From Gemmatimonas sp. (GTDB lineage Bacteria; Gemmatimonadota; Gemmatimonadetes; Gemmatimonadales; Gemmatimonadaceae), in the NCBI GenBank assembly GCA_023910675.1, contig JAAVWC010000001.1, forward strand, positions 124,001-188,000: a stretch of 64,000 nt of DNA, given 5' to 3'. Position 1 is the stretch's first letter. Each line of letters starts with the position of its first letter. The notes under the pieces were generated by a model. It was not told the DNA's origin. It saw nothing but the letters and a program-made list of their open reading frames with translations, and did no database searches. The translations under genes were made by a program, and so were the position numbers. Below, piece by piece: positions 43,502-51,990 of the stretch.

Positions 43502-44706
43502 TCACACGAGCCGCGTTCGGCCCGTGAGGAGTTCCTGCATCACGGCCTGCTTGAGGGCGACGGTCTTTTCGCGGCGGGCTTCGAGGGCGGAGAGTTCGGT
43601 GTCCATTTCCGAAAGGACTTCAGCGATTGCCTGCTGCTCGTCCAGCTCGGGCAATTGAGTCTCGATGTCGGCAAGGGAACTTGCGCTGATGTGAACGACC
43701 GCATCTCCTTGCCCTTTGCTTGCCTTCTGCTTCGCAATTCCAGGTGCGTTCAAGAGGAACCCCATGAACGTTGAGTCGACCGAAGAAGTTGGCCTGAGGA
43801 CCACGATATCACCGCCGGCGTAAGCCTCAACGGAGTCGACGAACGCCACGCATTTCCCGATCTCTTCTTTGGTTTCGCCAGATCCGGCAAATAGCAGATC
43901 ACCGGACTGAAGCGCCAGAGCGTGACCCGCAACTTCGCGACTGATGAACGAGCGAAACTCACGAATTACGTCGTTATGCACTGTGTAGATCTCACCGTAG
44001 CGAATACACGGCAGTGAACCACTTGAAGCCTCGTCCTTCCGAACGCCGCTGCCCTTCACGAAGCGACCAAGGCTTCCCAGCTTCCGTGCATCCCACTCCC
44101 CCGTGAACCCCGGTAGACGGGTCTGGCCCGTGAGCAGCTGCTGCATGGCGGCCTGCTTGAGGTCGCGCTTCTTGGAGATGAGCCGCGTCAGCCCCTCCAG
44201 CAGCGCATCCACATCGCTCAACGCGGACGCGATGGTGCGTTGCTCTGGAAGTGGAGGCAAAGGGATGGTGTACTCGCCTCTTATTACACTCGGATGTGCT
44301 TTAATCTGGTAATCAAAGGACTTTGCTCCGTGGAGATTCTGAAGCTGCGAAGCTAGGAAACGGCAGTCTACCTGCGTCGCGTCGACGCGCATGTAGCCGC
44401 ACACGTTGGTTACCGAAAATCGGTGATGACTTCTGTGGAAGGAATGGCCACCGCCGTCAATTGACCAGGTAATGAGCTCCTCATCGAACATGTAGCGGCC
44501 GTAGCGGCCAAAAGTCCTTCGTTGTGAACGGATGACGAGTAGATCGGGTACTCTCCGGGTTCCCGTCTGATGTCGGTCTTGGAGATCACGTTCCCGCGTG
44601 AAAGCGCGATGACTCCTCGTGACTCGAGCTCCCGAAGCAGGGAGACATCCCAATCCTCCGGAATAACCCCAACCTCCGTCCGCTTATACCCCGCCCTCAG
44701 CCCCAC
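43502..44706 (-). pseudogene. hsdS: Type I restriction specificity subunit (HsdS), single-base frameshift in TRD1
   Basis: The N-terminus (GYKRTEVGVIPEDWDVSLL ... GEYPIYSSSVHNEGL) is read from the GTG at 44704-44706. At a T4 run (plus-strand 44510-44513) the frame breaks; FGRYGRYMFDEELITWSIDGGG continues in another frame to 43502. One added T joins them as NEGLFGRYGRYMFDEE, the normal HsdS sequence. The rest is complete: central helical repeat LPPLPEQRTIASALSDVDALL ... LLTGQTRLPGF, TRD2, and the second repeat LPELDEQQAIAEVLSEMDTEL ... LLTGRTRLV. As read, no full specificity subunit is made. Start overlaps the hsdM stop by 10 bases. Confidence 0.85.
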
Positions 44707-47120
44707 ACCGCCCCCATCTTCGCGAGATGCGCATCCACCCGCGCACTCAACTCCGCAATCTCCTCCATCAGCGCCGGCAACGGCGTCGCATACCGCTCCG
44801 CCAATTCGCGAATGCGCCCGGTGAGCGTCTGCGACACACGATCAAGTTCACCACGCACCACCGTCGACAAGCGCGCCATCCACTTGTCGTCCACTATGAG
44901 CGTCTTGATCTCCGCCACAGTGAGCGATGCGTACTTCGCAAACGCGAGCGCGTCGAGCGCCGCATCCTGCTCACGCACTGTTCGCTTCAACGCGGCTTCA
45001 GTCTCGCACAGCTCGAGCCAGCGCTTCAGCACCGCCACTTCGTCGGTCGCGTCCTTGTCGCCCTTGAGCTCCCTGAGCCGCGCCGACACATCGGCCTTGG
45101 CCACCTTCTCGAGCGCCGCCAGATACCCGTCCTCTCCACCGTGCTCCTCTTCCAGCTCGGCAATGGCGGCGGTGGCCGCTTCCAACGCCGCCATCGCGGC
45201 CTCCAGCGCCGCCTGCTCAGACGCGAAGTAGCGCGCCACAATAAGCGGCTTAGGCACCAGCTCGCAGGCCCACCCCCGGTCTTTCGTGCGCCCCTTCTTG
45301 TCCGTTTCCACAATGCGCGCCGGCTTCGCCGCCCAACCGTCGGCCGCAATGAGATACGCGTCGTCCTGCATGCTCTCGGCCCAATAGTCCATGAGGTGCT
45401 GGTACACGTCGTACGCGTCCAACAGCGGCGCCGTCTCAAATGCCGCCAGCAGCTCTTCGGCAATAGCCCCAATCAACGCCTTGGGGTGCCCACCCTGGTC
45501 GAACGCTGTGAGCTGCTGCGTGGCCGAGTCGCGCCACGCAGTGAAGCGTTCCGTGGCCAGCCGTTGAAACGCCGCGAACTCCGCATGGCCGAGGATGGCG
45601 GGCTTCACCTCGGCGATAGGACACGCGAGCCGAGCGTATCCCGGGCGCCCAGCCGACTCGAACAGCGCCGCGCGCACCGTGGGCAGCACCTGCCAGAAGT
45701 CGCCCAGCGCGTCGAGATCGCGCGTGGGAATGCCGCCGCGCAGATGCCCGTCGATGTCCTGCAGGTCTTCCGGTGTGCTGGAGTCGATGTAGCGCGGCAA
45801 GTTGAGATTGAAGTCGTTCTTGACGTCGGCGATCTCGCTGGCCGGCACCATGCGTGCATAACGCGGCACCTCCACCTGCCGCGTGAACACATCCACGATG
45901 CGATGGATGTCCTGCGCGCGCAGCCGGTTCTTGTTGCCGTCCTTGATGAAGCCCTTGCTGGCGTCGATCATGAACACGCCCGTGCGCGCGGCGGCGTTCT
46001 CTTTATCGAGCACCAGAATACACGCCGGAATGCCGGTGCCATAAAACAGATTGGCCGACAGCCCAATGATCCCCTTCAGCACTCCAGAGCGTACCAACTC
46101 CTTGCGGATGGCCCCTTCGGCATTGCCGCGAAAGAGCACGCCATGCGGCAGGATACACGCGCCTTTGCCCGTGCTCTTGAGACTGCGCACGATGTGCAGC
46201 AGGAACGCGTAGTCGCCCTGCTTGGCCGGCGGTACGCCCCACGCGAAGCGGCCGTACGGGTCCGCGTCCGGGGTGAGCCCCACGCTCCACGTCTTCACCG
46301 AGAACGGCGGATTGGCCACCACGTAGTCGTAGCGGCGCAGCTGCTCGCCATCGAGGAAGCGCGGATTGGCCAGCGTGTTCCCCTGCCGGATGTTGGCGGT
46401 GGGGAAGTCGTGCAGAATCATGTTCATGCGGGCGAGACCGGCGGTGGTCACGTCCATCTCCTGCCCTTCAAGCGTGATGTGCTTCCCCGCCTGCTCGGCC
46501 ACCTTGAGCAGCAGCGAGCCCGACCCGCAGGTGGGGTCGTAGGCGGTGGTTGAACTCACGGTGTTCGCGGGCCCGATGCCGATCACCTGCGCGATCACGC
46601 GGCTCACCTCGGACGGCGTGTAGAACTGCCCCTTGCTCTTGCCACTTTCGGTGGCGAAGTGACGCATGAGGTACTCGTACGCATCGCCCAGCAGGTCGTC
46701 CTGTTCCGCGCGGTGCTGCGAGAAGTCGAGCTCCGGCTCCTCGAAAATGGCGACGAGGTCCGACAACCTGTCCACCATCTCCTTGCCATCGCCAAGCTTC
46801 GTCTTGTCGTTGAAGTCCGGGAAGTCGGAACGGGCCAGGCTGCGCGTGTTCGCGTCGATGAGCGGCTGGATGACCTCGGTGTTGATGCGGTCCCCGATGT
46901 TCGGGTGCCCCTTCATCTTCGCCATGTCGGCGAACGACGCCCCCTTGGGGATCACGACCGCCGGCGCGAAATCGGCACTATCGGCGTACTTGTCGCTCAC
47001 GTACTTGATGAAGAGCATGAACAGGACGTAGTCCTTGTACATGCTGGCATCCATGCCGCCGCGGAGGGCGTCGCAGGAGGCCCAGAGGGAGGCGTAGAGG
47101 TCGGACTTCTTGAGGGGCAT
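44697..47120 (-). CDS. hsdM: Type I DNA methyltransferase M subunit (HsdM)
   Basis: An 807-residue N6-adenine methyltransferase. The N-terminal helical HsdM domain (about 1-140) is followed by GQFYTPSEVSRVIAQV, the AdoMet motif DPTCGSGSLLLKVAE (about 193-207), and the catalytic NPPFS (about 269-273, motif IV). It is longer than the usual 500-residue HsdM: the C-terminal 300 residues form a helical/coiled-coil extension (EAAMAALEAATAAIAELEEEHGG...). The ATG overlaps the fic stop as TAATG, so it follows fic in one operon. The methylated motif cannot be inferred because hsdS is broken. Confidence 0.94.
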   Translation of the reverse strand: MPLKKSDLYASLWASCDALRGGMDASMYKDYVLFMLFIKYVSDKYADSADFAPAVVIPKGASFADMAKMKGHPNIGDRINTEVIQPLIDANTRSLARSDFPDFNDKTKLGDGKEMVDRLSDLVAIFEEPELDFSQHRAEQDDLLGDAYEYLMRHFATESGKSKGQFYTPSEVSRVIAQVIGIGPANTVSSTTAYDPTCGSGSLLLKVAEQAGKHITLEGQEMDVTTAGLARMNMILHDFPTANIRQGNTLANPRFLDGEQLRRYDYVVANPPFSVKTWSVGLTPDADPYGRFAWGVPPAKQGDYAFLLHIVRSLKSTGKGACILPHGVLFRGNAEGAIRKELVRSGVLKGIIGLSANLFYGTGIPACILVLDKENAAARTGVFMIDASKGFIKDGNKNRLRAQDIHRIVDVFTRQVEVPRYARMVPASEIADVKNDFNLNLPRYIDSSTPEDLQDIDGHLRGGIPTRDLDALGDFWQVLPTVRAALFESAGRPGYARLACPIAEVKPAILGHAEFAAFQRLATERFTAWRDSATQQLTAFDQGGHPKALIGAIAEELLAAFETAPLLDAYDVYQHLMDYWAESMQDDAYLIAADGWAAKPARIVETDKKGRTKDRGWACELVPKPLIVARYFASEQAALEAAMAALEAATAAIAELEEEHGGEDGYLAALEKVAKADVSARLRELKGDKDATDEVAVLKRWLELCETEAALKRTVREQDAALDALAFAKYASLTVAEIKTLIVDDKWMARLSTVVRGELDRVSQTLTGRIRELAERYATPLPALMEEIAELSARVDAHLAKMGAVWG

Positions 47121-48595
47121 TACGCGCCTGCTTGCTGAGGCTCTGGTGTGTCGGTGGCCTGTTTCCAGGCGTCGAATTCGCTCATGCGGAGTTGGTAGCG
47201 CGCGAGGATATCGGGGCGCAGCACACGCAGATCCCGACGCGCAGCCACGACGAAGGCGCCCTGATCGTGCGTCGGGACGCCAGACTGTTTCGCGCGTGAA
47301 ACGAGGATGTCCTCCGTGGGCCGGAGGCGGCCCCGTACGATATCTGCAACGAGCGCTCGCAGCTCTGCCCGGTAGTTCAACCGAATAGGGTCCGGATCAC
47401 CCATCGCCTGGCGAATGACTTTGAACTGAGCACACGAGCGCTCGTAGGCCCAGGCAAAGACGTCGCGCAGCAGCGAGACATCGTTGCTTTCGTAGACCGC
47501 GAGGGTGCCTTGGGTGTACGTCGCCTCGGGGACATCCACGAACGACAGCGGGCAGAGATTGGCCTTGATGAGTGAGATGTTCGCGGACAGGCGCGAGGTC
47601 CGCTTGTTCACATCGATGAACGGCTGGAGATACGGCAGGTGCACCATCATGAAGAACGCCTGCTCCATCGGATCGGGGATGGCTCCCGCTTTTTCGAGCA
47701 TCGTGCGGAAGTGCTCGTCGATCAGCTGCGGGATGGCCGTTGGCGTGTATACCGAGTTGCCGATGCCAATGGGGCGGCTGCGCAGTTCGCCTTCGTCTTC
47801 CGGGTTGCCGAGGAGATTTTCGGAGAGCAGGGCATGCAGACCGAGCACGGTGTATCGATCGAAACCGATCTGCTGCGCGTTCTCCACGAGGAACTCGATT
47901 GCCGCCTTGTGATTCAGGATCATCTGCCGATCTCGATCGGATGCCCCGTTCGCCTCGCGTCCGCCGGTGAGGAGTTCCTCTGTGTCGATGCGGCTGTACT
48001 TGTTTCCCTCGAGGCGACTGGAGCCCCATGAGAGATCGATGATCAGTCGCTGAATGATGTCGCGCGCGTAGGTACCGGCAGGCTCGCCCACATACGCCGT
48101 TTGCCCGAGCGCCTTGAGATAACTGCGGAGCGCGCTGGGTAGATACCAGGTGATTCCTGGTTCGTACATATCCAGGAACTCGACGTGGTACGACACGGGA
48201 GGACGCTGCGTGCGCGGCCGGAGCACCAACGCCCGAGCCGCCTCGGCCTGTTCGGAGAGAAGCATTCCCGGCTCGCCAGCCGTCGTGAGGGCAGCGTCGA
48301 CCGCAGCCGGGTTCGCGCCTCCCTCGCGCGGCGCTCGCCGCAGGCGCTCCGCCTCCTCCATGCGCGCGGACAAGCGGTACGTGGGATTGCGGCGCGCTGA
48401 AGATCTCTCGACCAGTTCGGCCGCCAGAAGTTCGTCCAGCCTCACTCGCAGCGTGGTATAGGCGATGTGCTTGGCCGTCCGGGCCGCATAGGCGCGACGA
48501 ATCTGCTCATACTGCAATGCAGCCGGCGCATCACGCAGGACCATGAGGATCGCCCGTCTCTCATCCTCGACCGCTCTATTGCTTTTGCGCGCCAT
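47120..48595 (-). CDS. Fic-fold protein with catalytic His replaced by Gln, first gene of the RM operon
   Basis: A 491-residue protein. An N-terminal winged-helix-like part (about 10-75: RRAILMVLRDAPAALQYEQIRRAY...TTLRVRLDELLAAELV) precedes a Fic domain. The inhibitory-helix-like motif SSRLEGN is present (about 203-209). The active-site loop reads LQPFIDVNKRTSR, so the canonical HPFxxGN-R has Gln324 in place of the catalytic His and Val in place of the Gly, though the N-x-R part remains. Thus AMP transfer by the classical mechanism is doubtful. The ATG at 48593-48595 has GGGGAG upstream; the frame is open 22 codons further. It may regulate or protect the RM genes that follow. Confidence 0.8.
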   Translation of the reverse strand: MARKSNRAVEDERRAILMVLRDAPAALQYEQIRRAYAARTAKHIAYTTLRVRLDELLAAELVERSSARRNPTYRLSARMEEAERLRRAPREGGANPAAVDAALTTAGEPGMLLSEQAEAARALVLRPRTQRPPVSYHVEFLDMYEPGITWYLPSALRSYLKALGQTAYVGEPAGTYARDIIQRLIIDLSWGSSRLEGNKYSRIDTEELLTGGREANGASDRDRQMILNHKAAIEFLVENAQQIGFDRYTVLGLHALLSENLLGNPEDEGELRSRPIGIGNSVYTPTAIPQLIDEHFRTMLEKAGAIPDPMEQAFFMMVHLPYLQPFIDVNKRTSRLSANISLIKANLCPLSFVDVPEATYTQGTLAVYESNDVSLLRDVFAWAYERSCAQFKVIRQAMGDPDPIRLNYRAELRALVADIVRGRLRPTEDILVSRAKQSGVPTHDQGAFVVAARRDLRVLRPDILARYQLRMSEFDAWKQATDTPEPQQAGA

Positions 48596-49367
48596 CCGCA
48601 GCTCCCCTGGGCTGACCGCCCTTCCGCACCGTATCGGAGTTCGAACCGCGTCCAGAACCAATGGGTTCTGCCACGGAGCGGGCGGTTTGTGCAGTAACGA
48701 GCCCTATTTTACAGTAAAGTATCAGTTGCAGTAACAATTAGCAAATACGGCAATAATCGAACGTACTGCAATTCATTTTCCCTGAAGCCTGTGCAGCCTT
48801 TGGCTCACTAACGCGTTGTTAGCTTGAGAGTTATGCAAACATTTGACCTCAAATGTCAAGCACCGCACACTGAAACTATTTCAGTATTACCGTAACGAAA
48901 ATGCTTCCCAATACCGCAAAAGTCCCTGTGTTACTGTATAAACATTACATTATGCAGTAAAATAGGCGCACCGGCTTCCCCAGGTATGGGATCATTGAAC
49001 AGCGAAAGCCCAGCCGAGCAGCGCGCTCAACTGGGCTTCGATCCGTCTTACCGCAGGGGCCAGCCAGCCTAGGCGATTTTGCCCCTACCATCGAGCGGGT
49101 TGCTCCATCTTCTGCAGGTCCAATCGCCCGCAATGCTCGCACCCGGCTATGCACTTCAAATTCAGCCAGGTTGGTACGGGCGCTGACGCGTTGAGCTGAC
49201 GAATCGAGTTGATTCGTGAATAACGGCACATGGTACGTCCAACCGTTGAACTTCTCTGCGTATTTCGGCTGATGTCGATCACCCAGGAGGCTGCGGACGG
49301 GGACCATCCGCGCGGCACATTCCCCCGGACTCTTTCCGGAGGGGCGGTGCCCGCAGTGAGGATCCCC
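48596..49367. promoter_or_regulatory. AT-rich control region of the fic-hsd operon, many short palindromes
   Basis: About 770 bases without a gene; the part from about 48690 to 48970 is strikingly AT-rich. It contains several copies of GCAGTAA/TTACTGT-like sites (48691, about 48709, 48727, 48931 and 48954). A TTTAC-A-GTAAA palindrome lies at 48708-48718, and an 18-base palindrome ACATTTGA-CC-TCAAATGT at 48839-48856. TGAAA-CTA-TTTCA lies at 48871-48883. A stem AGCCCAG/CTGGGCT lies at 49007-49037, with inner GAGC/GCTC pairs. The sites look like operators for a regulator of the RM operon, or the junk edge of a transferred block. Confidence 0.55.
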
Positions 49368-49580
49368 ATGCGACAGGTAGCAGAGGCACTCCGCCTCGCG
49401 TTTGACCAGGGCCGCAGCCAGCGCGAGATCGCGCAGGCGCTCCGCGTTTCGCAAAGCACGATCAATGAGTATCGAAGCCGGTTCGCGGCGTCAGGGCTGA
49501 CGTGGTCGCAGACGCTCCCCGGCTGGATCGCCGCGCCCGTGGCGATGCTCGAAGCCTTTGTCGATCAGTGGCCGGGTTAA
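49368..49580 (+). pseudogene. IS21-family IstA transposase, N-terminal remnant
   Basis: A 70-residue open frame whose start, MRQVAEALRLAFDQGRSQREIAQALRVSQSTINEYRSRFAASGLTW, is the helix-turn-helix N-terminus of IstA. A full IstA has around 400-500 residues and a DDE core; here the frame ends after a short unrelated tail. No istB and no IS ends were found. It shows past IS21 activity next to the RM block. Confidence 0.65.
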
Positions 49581-50644
49581 TGAGGGCTTGATGGCGGCGT
49601 CGGAGCCGACGGCTTTGCCTGATCATCCTTCTTGGGTTCAGCTGACTTAGGCTCCTCCTTCTTGAACGGATTCGATGAGAGTCTCAAGCTCATGCCTAGC
49701 GCGTGCATGAAGCGGTACGCCGATTGGGTGAGCTGCTCCTCGGTGAGTTGTTCGCTGATCTCCTTCGACGTCCCACGATACTCAGGTCGCAAGCGGCGTG
49801 TGTTGCCAAGGACCCCTCCGTAGTGCAGCTGCATCCACGAATTGCCGAAGCTCAGGCCAGCGCCCCAGCCGGCGAACGCCGATTCACCGAGTGTTATCGG
49901 TACGAAGGCGGAGATTCGCAAGTTCTTCCATGACGCAGGGAAGGTGATCGCGACCAATGCCGTTGGATCAAGCGCGTCGTTCTGCCCGCCTTCGACAGTG
50001 TACTTCCCCGCCGCCGATTCTCGCGCGCGGAATCGCTCCTGCTTGCCGAACCGGTGGAGGACGCCGAAGGAGAAGAATGGTTGTGGGCCATCGTCGGTGG
50101 AGACAAGCACGATCTCCTTAACGGTGGTACGAAGGGTGTCGGCGATACGAAGAACCGCTACCAGCACTGTCTCGCCAGGCCCAATCTTGACTGAGCCTTC
50201 AAGTTCCCGCCCCTCGCGGATGGGATCAAAGAGCAGGGCAAGACTAGCACGCTCCTCACGGGTACAGGCTGGCGACGCTTTGGCAATGGCATCATCGGCG
50301 GCGGCAACAAACTCAGGAACAGCACGCTCCGTTTGGACAGAGGCAAAGGCAAGCCGCCATGTCTCGACCGCACAGGGCTTGCCCGATGAAAGTGGTCCGC
50401 CGGTTGCCTTCGGCAGTGAAATGGGCGCGGTCGCCGCTTTCTGCCGTCCGCGTTCGGTCAACGCATAGGCATACCCAATCAGGCCATTGCGTACCTGCAC
50501 CCTATACTCGCCGGTCGACACCTTCACGGTGTCTGCCTTCGCGGTTGACAGGTCAACCACAGGCACCTGTCTCGCCCATAGAACACCCGGCAACACTACC
50601 GTGAGCATCACCGCCCCGACGAAACGGGCAATCAGTCGCATCAT
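49577..50644 (-). CDS. Secreted hypothetical protein
   Basis: A 355-residue protein with a signal peptide (MMRLIARFVGAVMLTVVLPGVLWARQ) and no domain I recognise. The middle part has extended beta-like stretches (SVKIGPGETVLVAVLRIADTL; SFGNSWMQLHYGGVLG), perhaps a beta-barrel or sandwich. The last 35 residues are Lys/Pro/Ser rich (FKKEEPKSAEPKKDDQAKPSAPTPPSS), which suggests a disordered tail. Its stop overlaps the stop of the convergent IstA remnant. Codon use is less G/C-biased than the flanking core genes. Confidence 0.65.
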   Translation of the reverse strand: MMRLIARFVGAVMLTVVLPGVLWARQVPVVDLSTAKADTVKVSTGEYRVQVRNGLIGYAYALTERGRQKAATAPISLPKATGGPLSSGKPCAVETWRLAFASVQTERAVPEFVAAADDAIAKASPACTREERASLALLFDPIREGRELEGSVKIGPGETVLVAVLRIADTLRTTVKEIVLVSTDDGPQPFFSFGVLHRFGKQERFRARESAAGKYTVEGGQNDALDPTALVAITFPASWKNLRISAFVPITLGESAFAGWGAGLSFGNSWMQLHYGGVLGNTRRLRPEYRGTSKEISEQLTEEQLTQSAYRFMHALGMSLRLSSNPFKKEEPKSAEPKKDDQAKPSAPTPPSSPH

Positions 50645-51114
50645 CGTACACCTCGAGGAGTTGGCCTTCATTCGGTGCGCAACGGTAAGACTGCACTGGA
50701 CCCTGGCACAATAGGACGAATAGCCTATCGATCTGGCAGCGGCGATCAGTGGTATCGAATGCCCTCCGTCAGTGCGGTGTCAGCGGCGACAACCAACGGC
50801 ATCGGACCACAAGATCCGGACGAAGCGCAATAACTGGAGACGCGATCTTCACAGTGTTGCGGTTCGCGGCTGGTCGGCGAGTCATGAACCGAAGCTGACG
50901 GACGGTCACGCGGTGCCCGATGCTCTTTCGAGTCCTCCGCCATGCTGCACGCCGTTCGCCGCCCGCGTCCGGTGCACCGGATGTGACGAATCATGTGACA
51001 AGAACCAACGCCCGGCCGCGCCCACGCTCGACCGGGCGTCGCCGGCGTTGAACCGGGCTCGCCGGCGGCCACGAACGAGACCTCACCGGCAAACCCAAAC
51101 AAATCAACGACGTA
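50645..51114. other. Non-coding gap
   Basis: About 470 bases in which I find no convincing gene, promoter or RNA. Short GC-rich repeats (CGCCGGCG) lie near 51040-51070. It ends where an ettA-like fragment begins. Confidence 0.5.
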
Positions 51115-51216
51115 TCACCGCACCAACTTCTTGTACTTAATGCGGTGTGGCTGGTCGGCATCGGCGCCTTTCCGCTTCTTCAAGTCCTCGATGTACGCCG
51201 CGTAGTTCCCCTCGGA
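51115..51216 (-). repeat. Copy B of the ettA 3' end (last 33 codons plus stop)
   Basis: Read on the minus strand this fragment encodes SEGNYAAYIEDL, then KKRKGADADQPHR and [12 protein letters not shown], the complete C-terminus of EttA. It differs from the true ettA end (51991-52092) at about 14 mostly synonymous positions, with the last 24 bases identical. Such synonymous divergence shows it is not a fresh local duplication but an ettA end from another genome or an old copy. It begins exactly behind the nucleotidyltransferase stop codon (51217-51219). Confidence 0.88.
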
Positions 51217-51777
51217 CTACAGGAGGTCCACCGAACCGATCGCCCGCCACTGCGCGCCAAGACCGAGCGCGCTCACCCAACGCTCCACATACGCGCGATC
51301 AAACACAGGGCCAGCAAGCGAAACGAGCGCCCGTACATCCTCCAACTGACGGGCAGACGCGCCAAGCTGCGCCCACTCGAGCTTGGCAATCACCAAGTCC
51401 TCGACGGTCGCCACCGGCAGTGTGACATTGCCCAGCGCCAGATCGACCCGGCGTGAAAACTCCTCAATACTGAACGGCCGAGCCTTCCGAACAATAAGGT
51501 CAATTTTCCACCCCGATTCGACGTCGACCACGTTGAACATGCTGCGCGTCGCCATCGCCTCCTCGGCAGCGTCCATCGACACATACCGACCAGTCGACAG
51601 CATCGCCGTGACAAACTGTTCGAGCGACGCAGGCGTAGGGTCGATGACGAAATCGATATCCAACGTCGAACGGCCTGCGCCGTGCACGGCCGCAGCAAAC
51701 GATCCGGTAAGCATGAACGGCACCCCGGCGGACTTCAGCGCGACGACCATTTCGTCGAGCAGAGAGAGCACGGTCAT
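51217..51777 (-). CDS. Nucleotidyltransferase-like protein (AbiEii/DUF6036-type)
   Basis: A 186-residue protein. The nucleotidyltransferase signature is FMLTGSFAAAVHGAGRSTLDIDFVIDP (G-S near 25-26, D-x-D near 40-42), followed by GWKIDLIVRKARPFSIEEFSRR and EDLVIAKLEWAQLGASARQLEDV. The family resembles the AbiEii/MNT-type enzymes that act as toxins or antitoxins. Its start overlaps the stop of the preceding 70-residue gene as TAATG, so the two form one unit. That unit lies between the ettA 3' end and its divergent copy B, in the same orientation. Confidence 0.82.
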   Translation of the reverse strand: MTVLSLLDEMVVALKSAGVPFMLTGSFAAAVHGAGRSTLDIDFVIDPTPASLEQFVTAMLSTGRYVSMDAAEEAMATRSMFNVVDVESGWKIDLIVRKARPFSIEEFSRRVDLALGNVTLPVATVEDLVIAKLEWAQLGASARQLEDVRALVSLAGPVFDRAYVERWVSALGLGAQWRAIGSVDLL

Positions 51778-51989
51778 TAGTCCGCCCGCGGCGTGTGCGA
51801 CCCCTCACTCACCATGTACGCCAACTCCACCATGGTCCGGTCGGGATAGCGCGCTTTGAAGCGCGCTATCGCCGCCGCATGTACGAGCTCGCTCAACTCG
51901 AGCGCATCGCGAAGACGCGCTTCCGGTGAGCGGGCACGGATGGCGGCCACGCGCACCGCCTCGGCCTCCGCGCTCGTGTCGTTCGACAC
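51777..51989 (-). CDS. Small helical partner of the nucleotidyltransferase
   Basis: A 70-residue protein: VSNDTSAEAEAVRVAAIRARSPEARLRDALELSELVHAAAIARFKARYPDRTMVELAYMVSEG. It resembles small helical proteins (SPxxRL-xAxELSE ... RRHPDxT) found upstream of DUF6036-type nucleotidyltransferases, probable antitoxins or regulators. The GTG at 51987-51989 is two bases behind the ettA stop (51991-51993), so it is read through from ettA transcription. A longer start inside the ettA 3' end is also open but would only translate ettA out of frame. Confidence 0.72.
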   Translation of the reverse strand: MSNDTSAEAEAVRVAAIRARSPEARLRDALELSELVHAAAIARFKARYPDRTMVELAYMVSEGSHTPRAD

Positions 51990-51990
51990 G

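Noticed and set aside
48690-48970. GCAGTAA-type repeats considered as CRISPR or plasmid iterons
   Set aside because: Sites are short, irregularly spaced and on both strands; there is no replication gene nearby. Operators are more likely.
49003-49039. Stem AGCCCAG...CTGGGCT considered as a tRNA or terminator
   Set aside because: No cloverleaf or T-loop motif and no gene ending there; too weak for a separate call.
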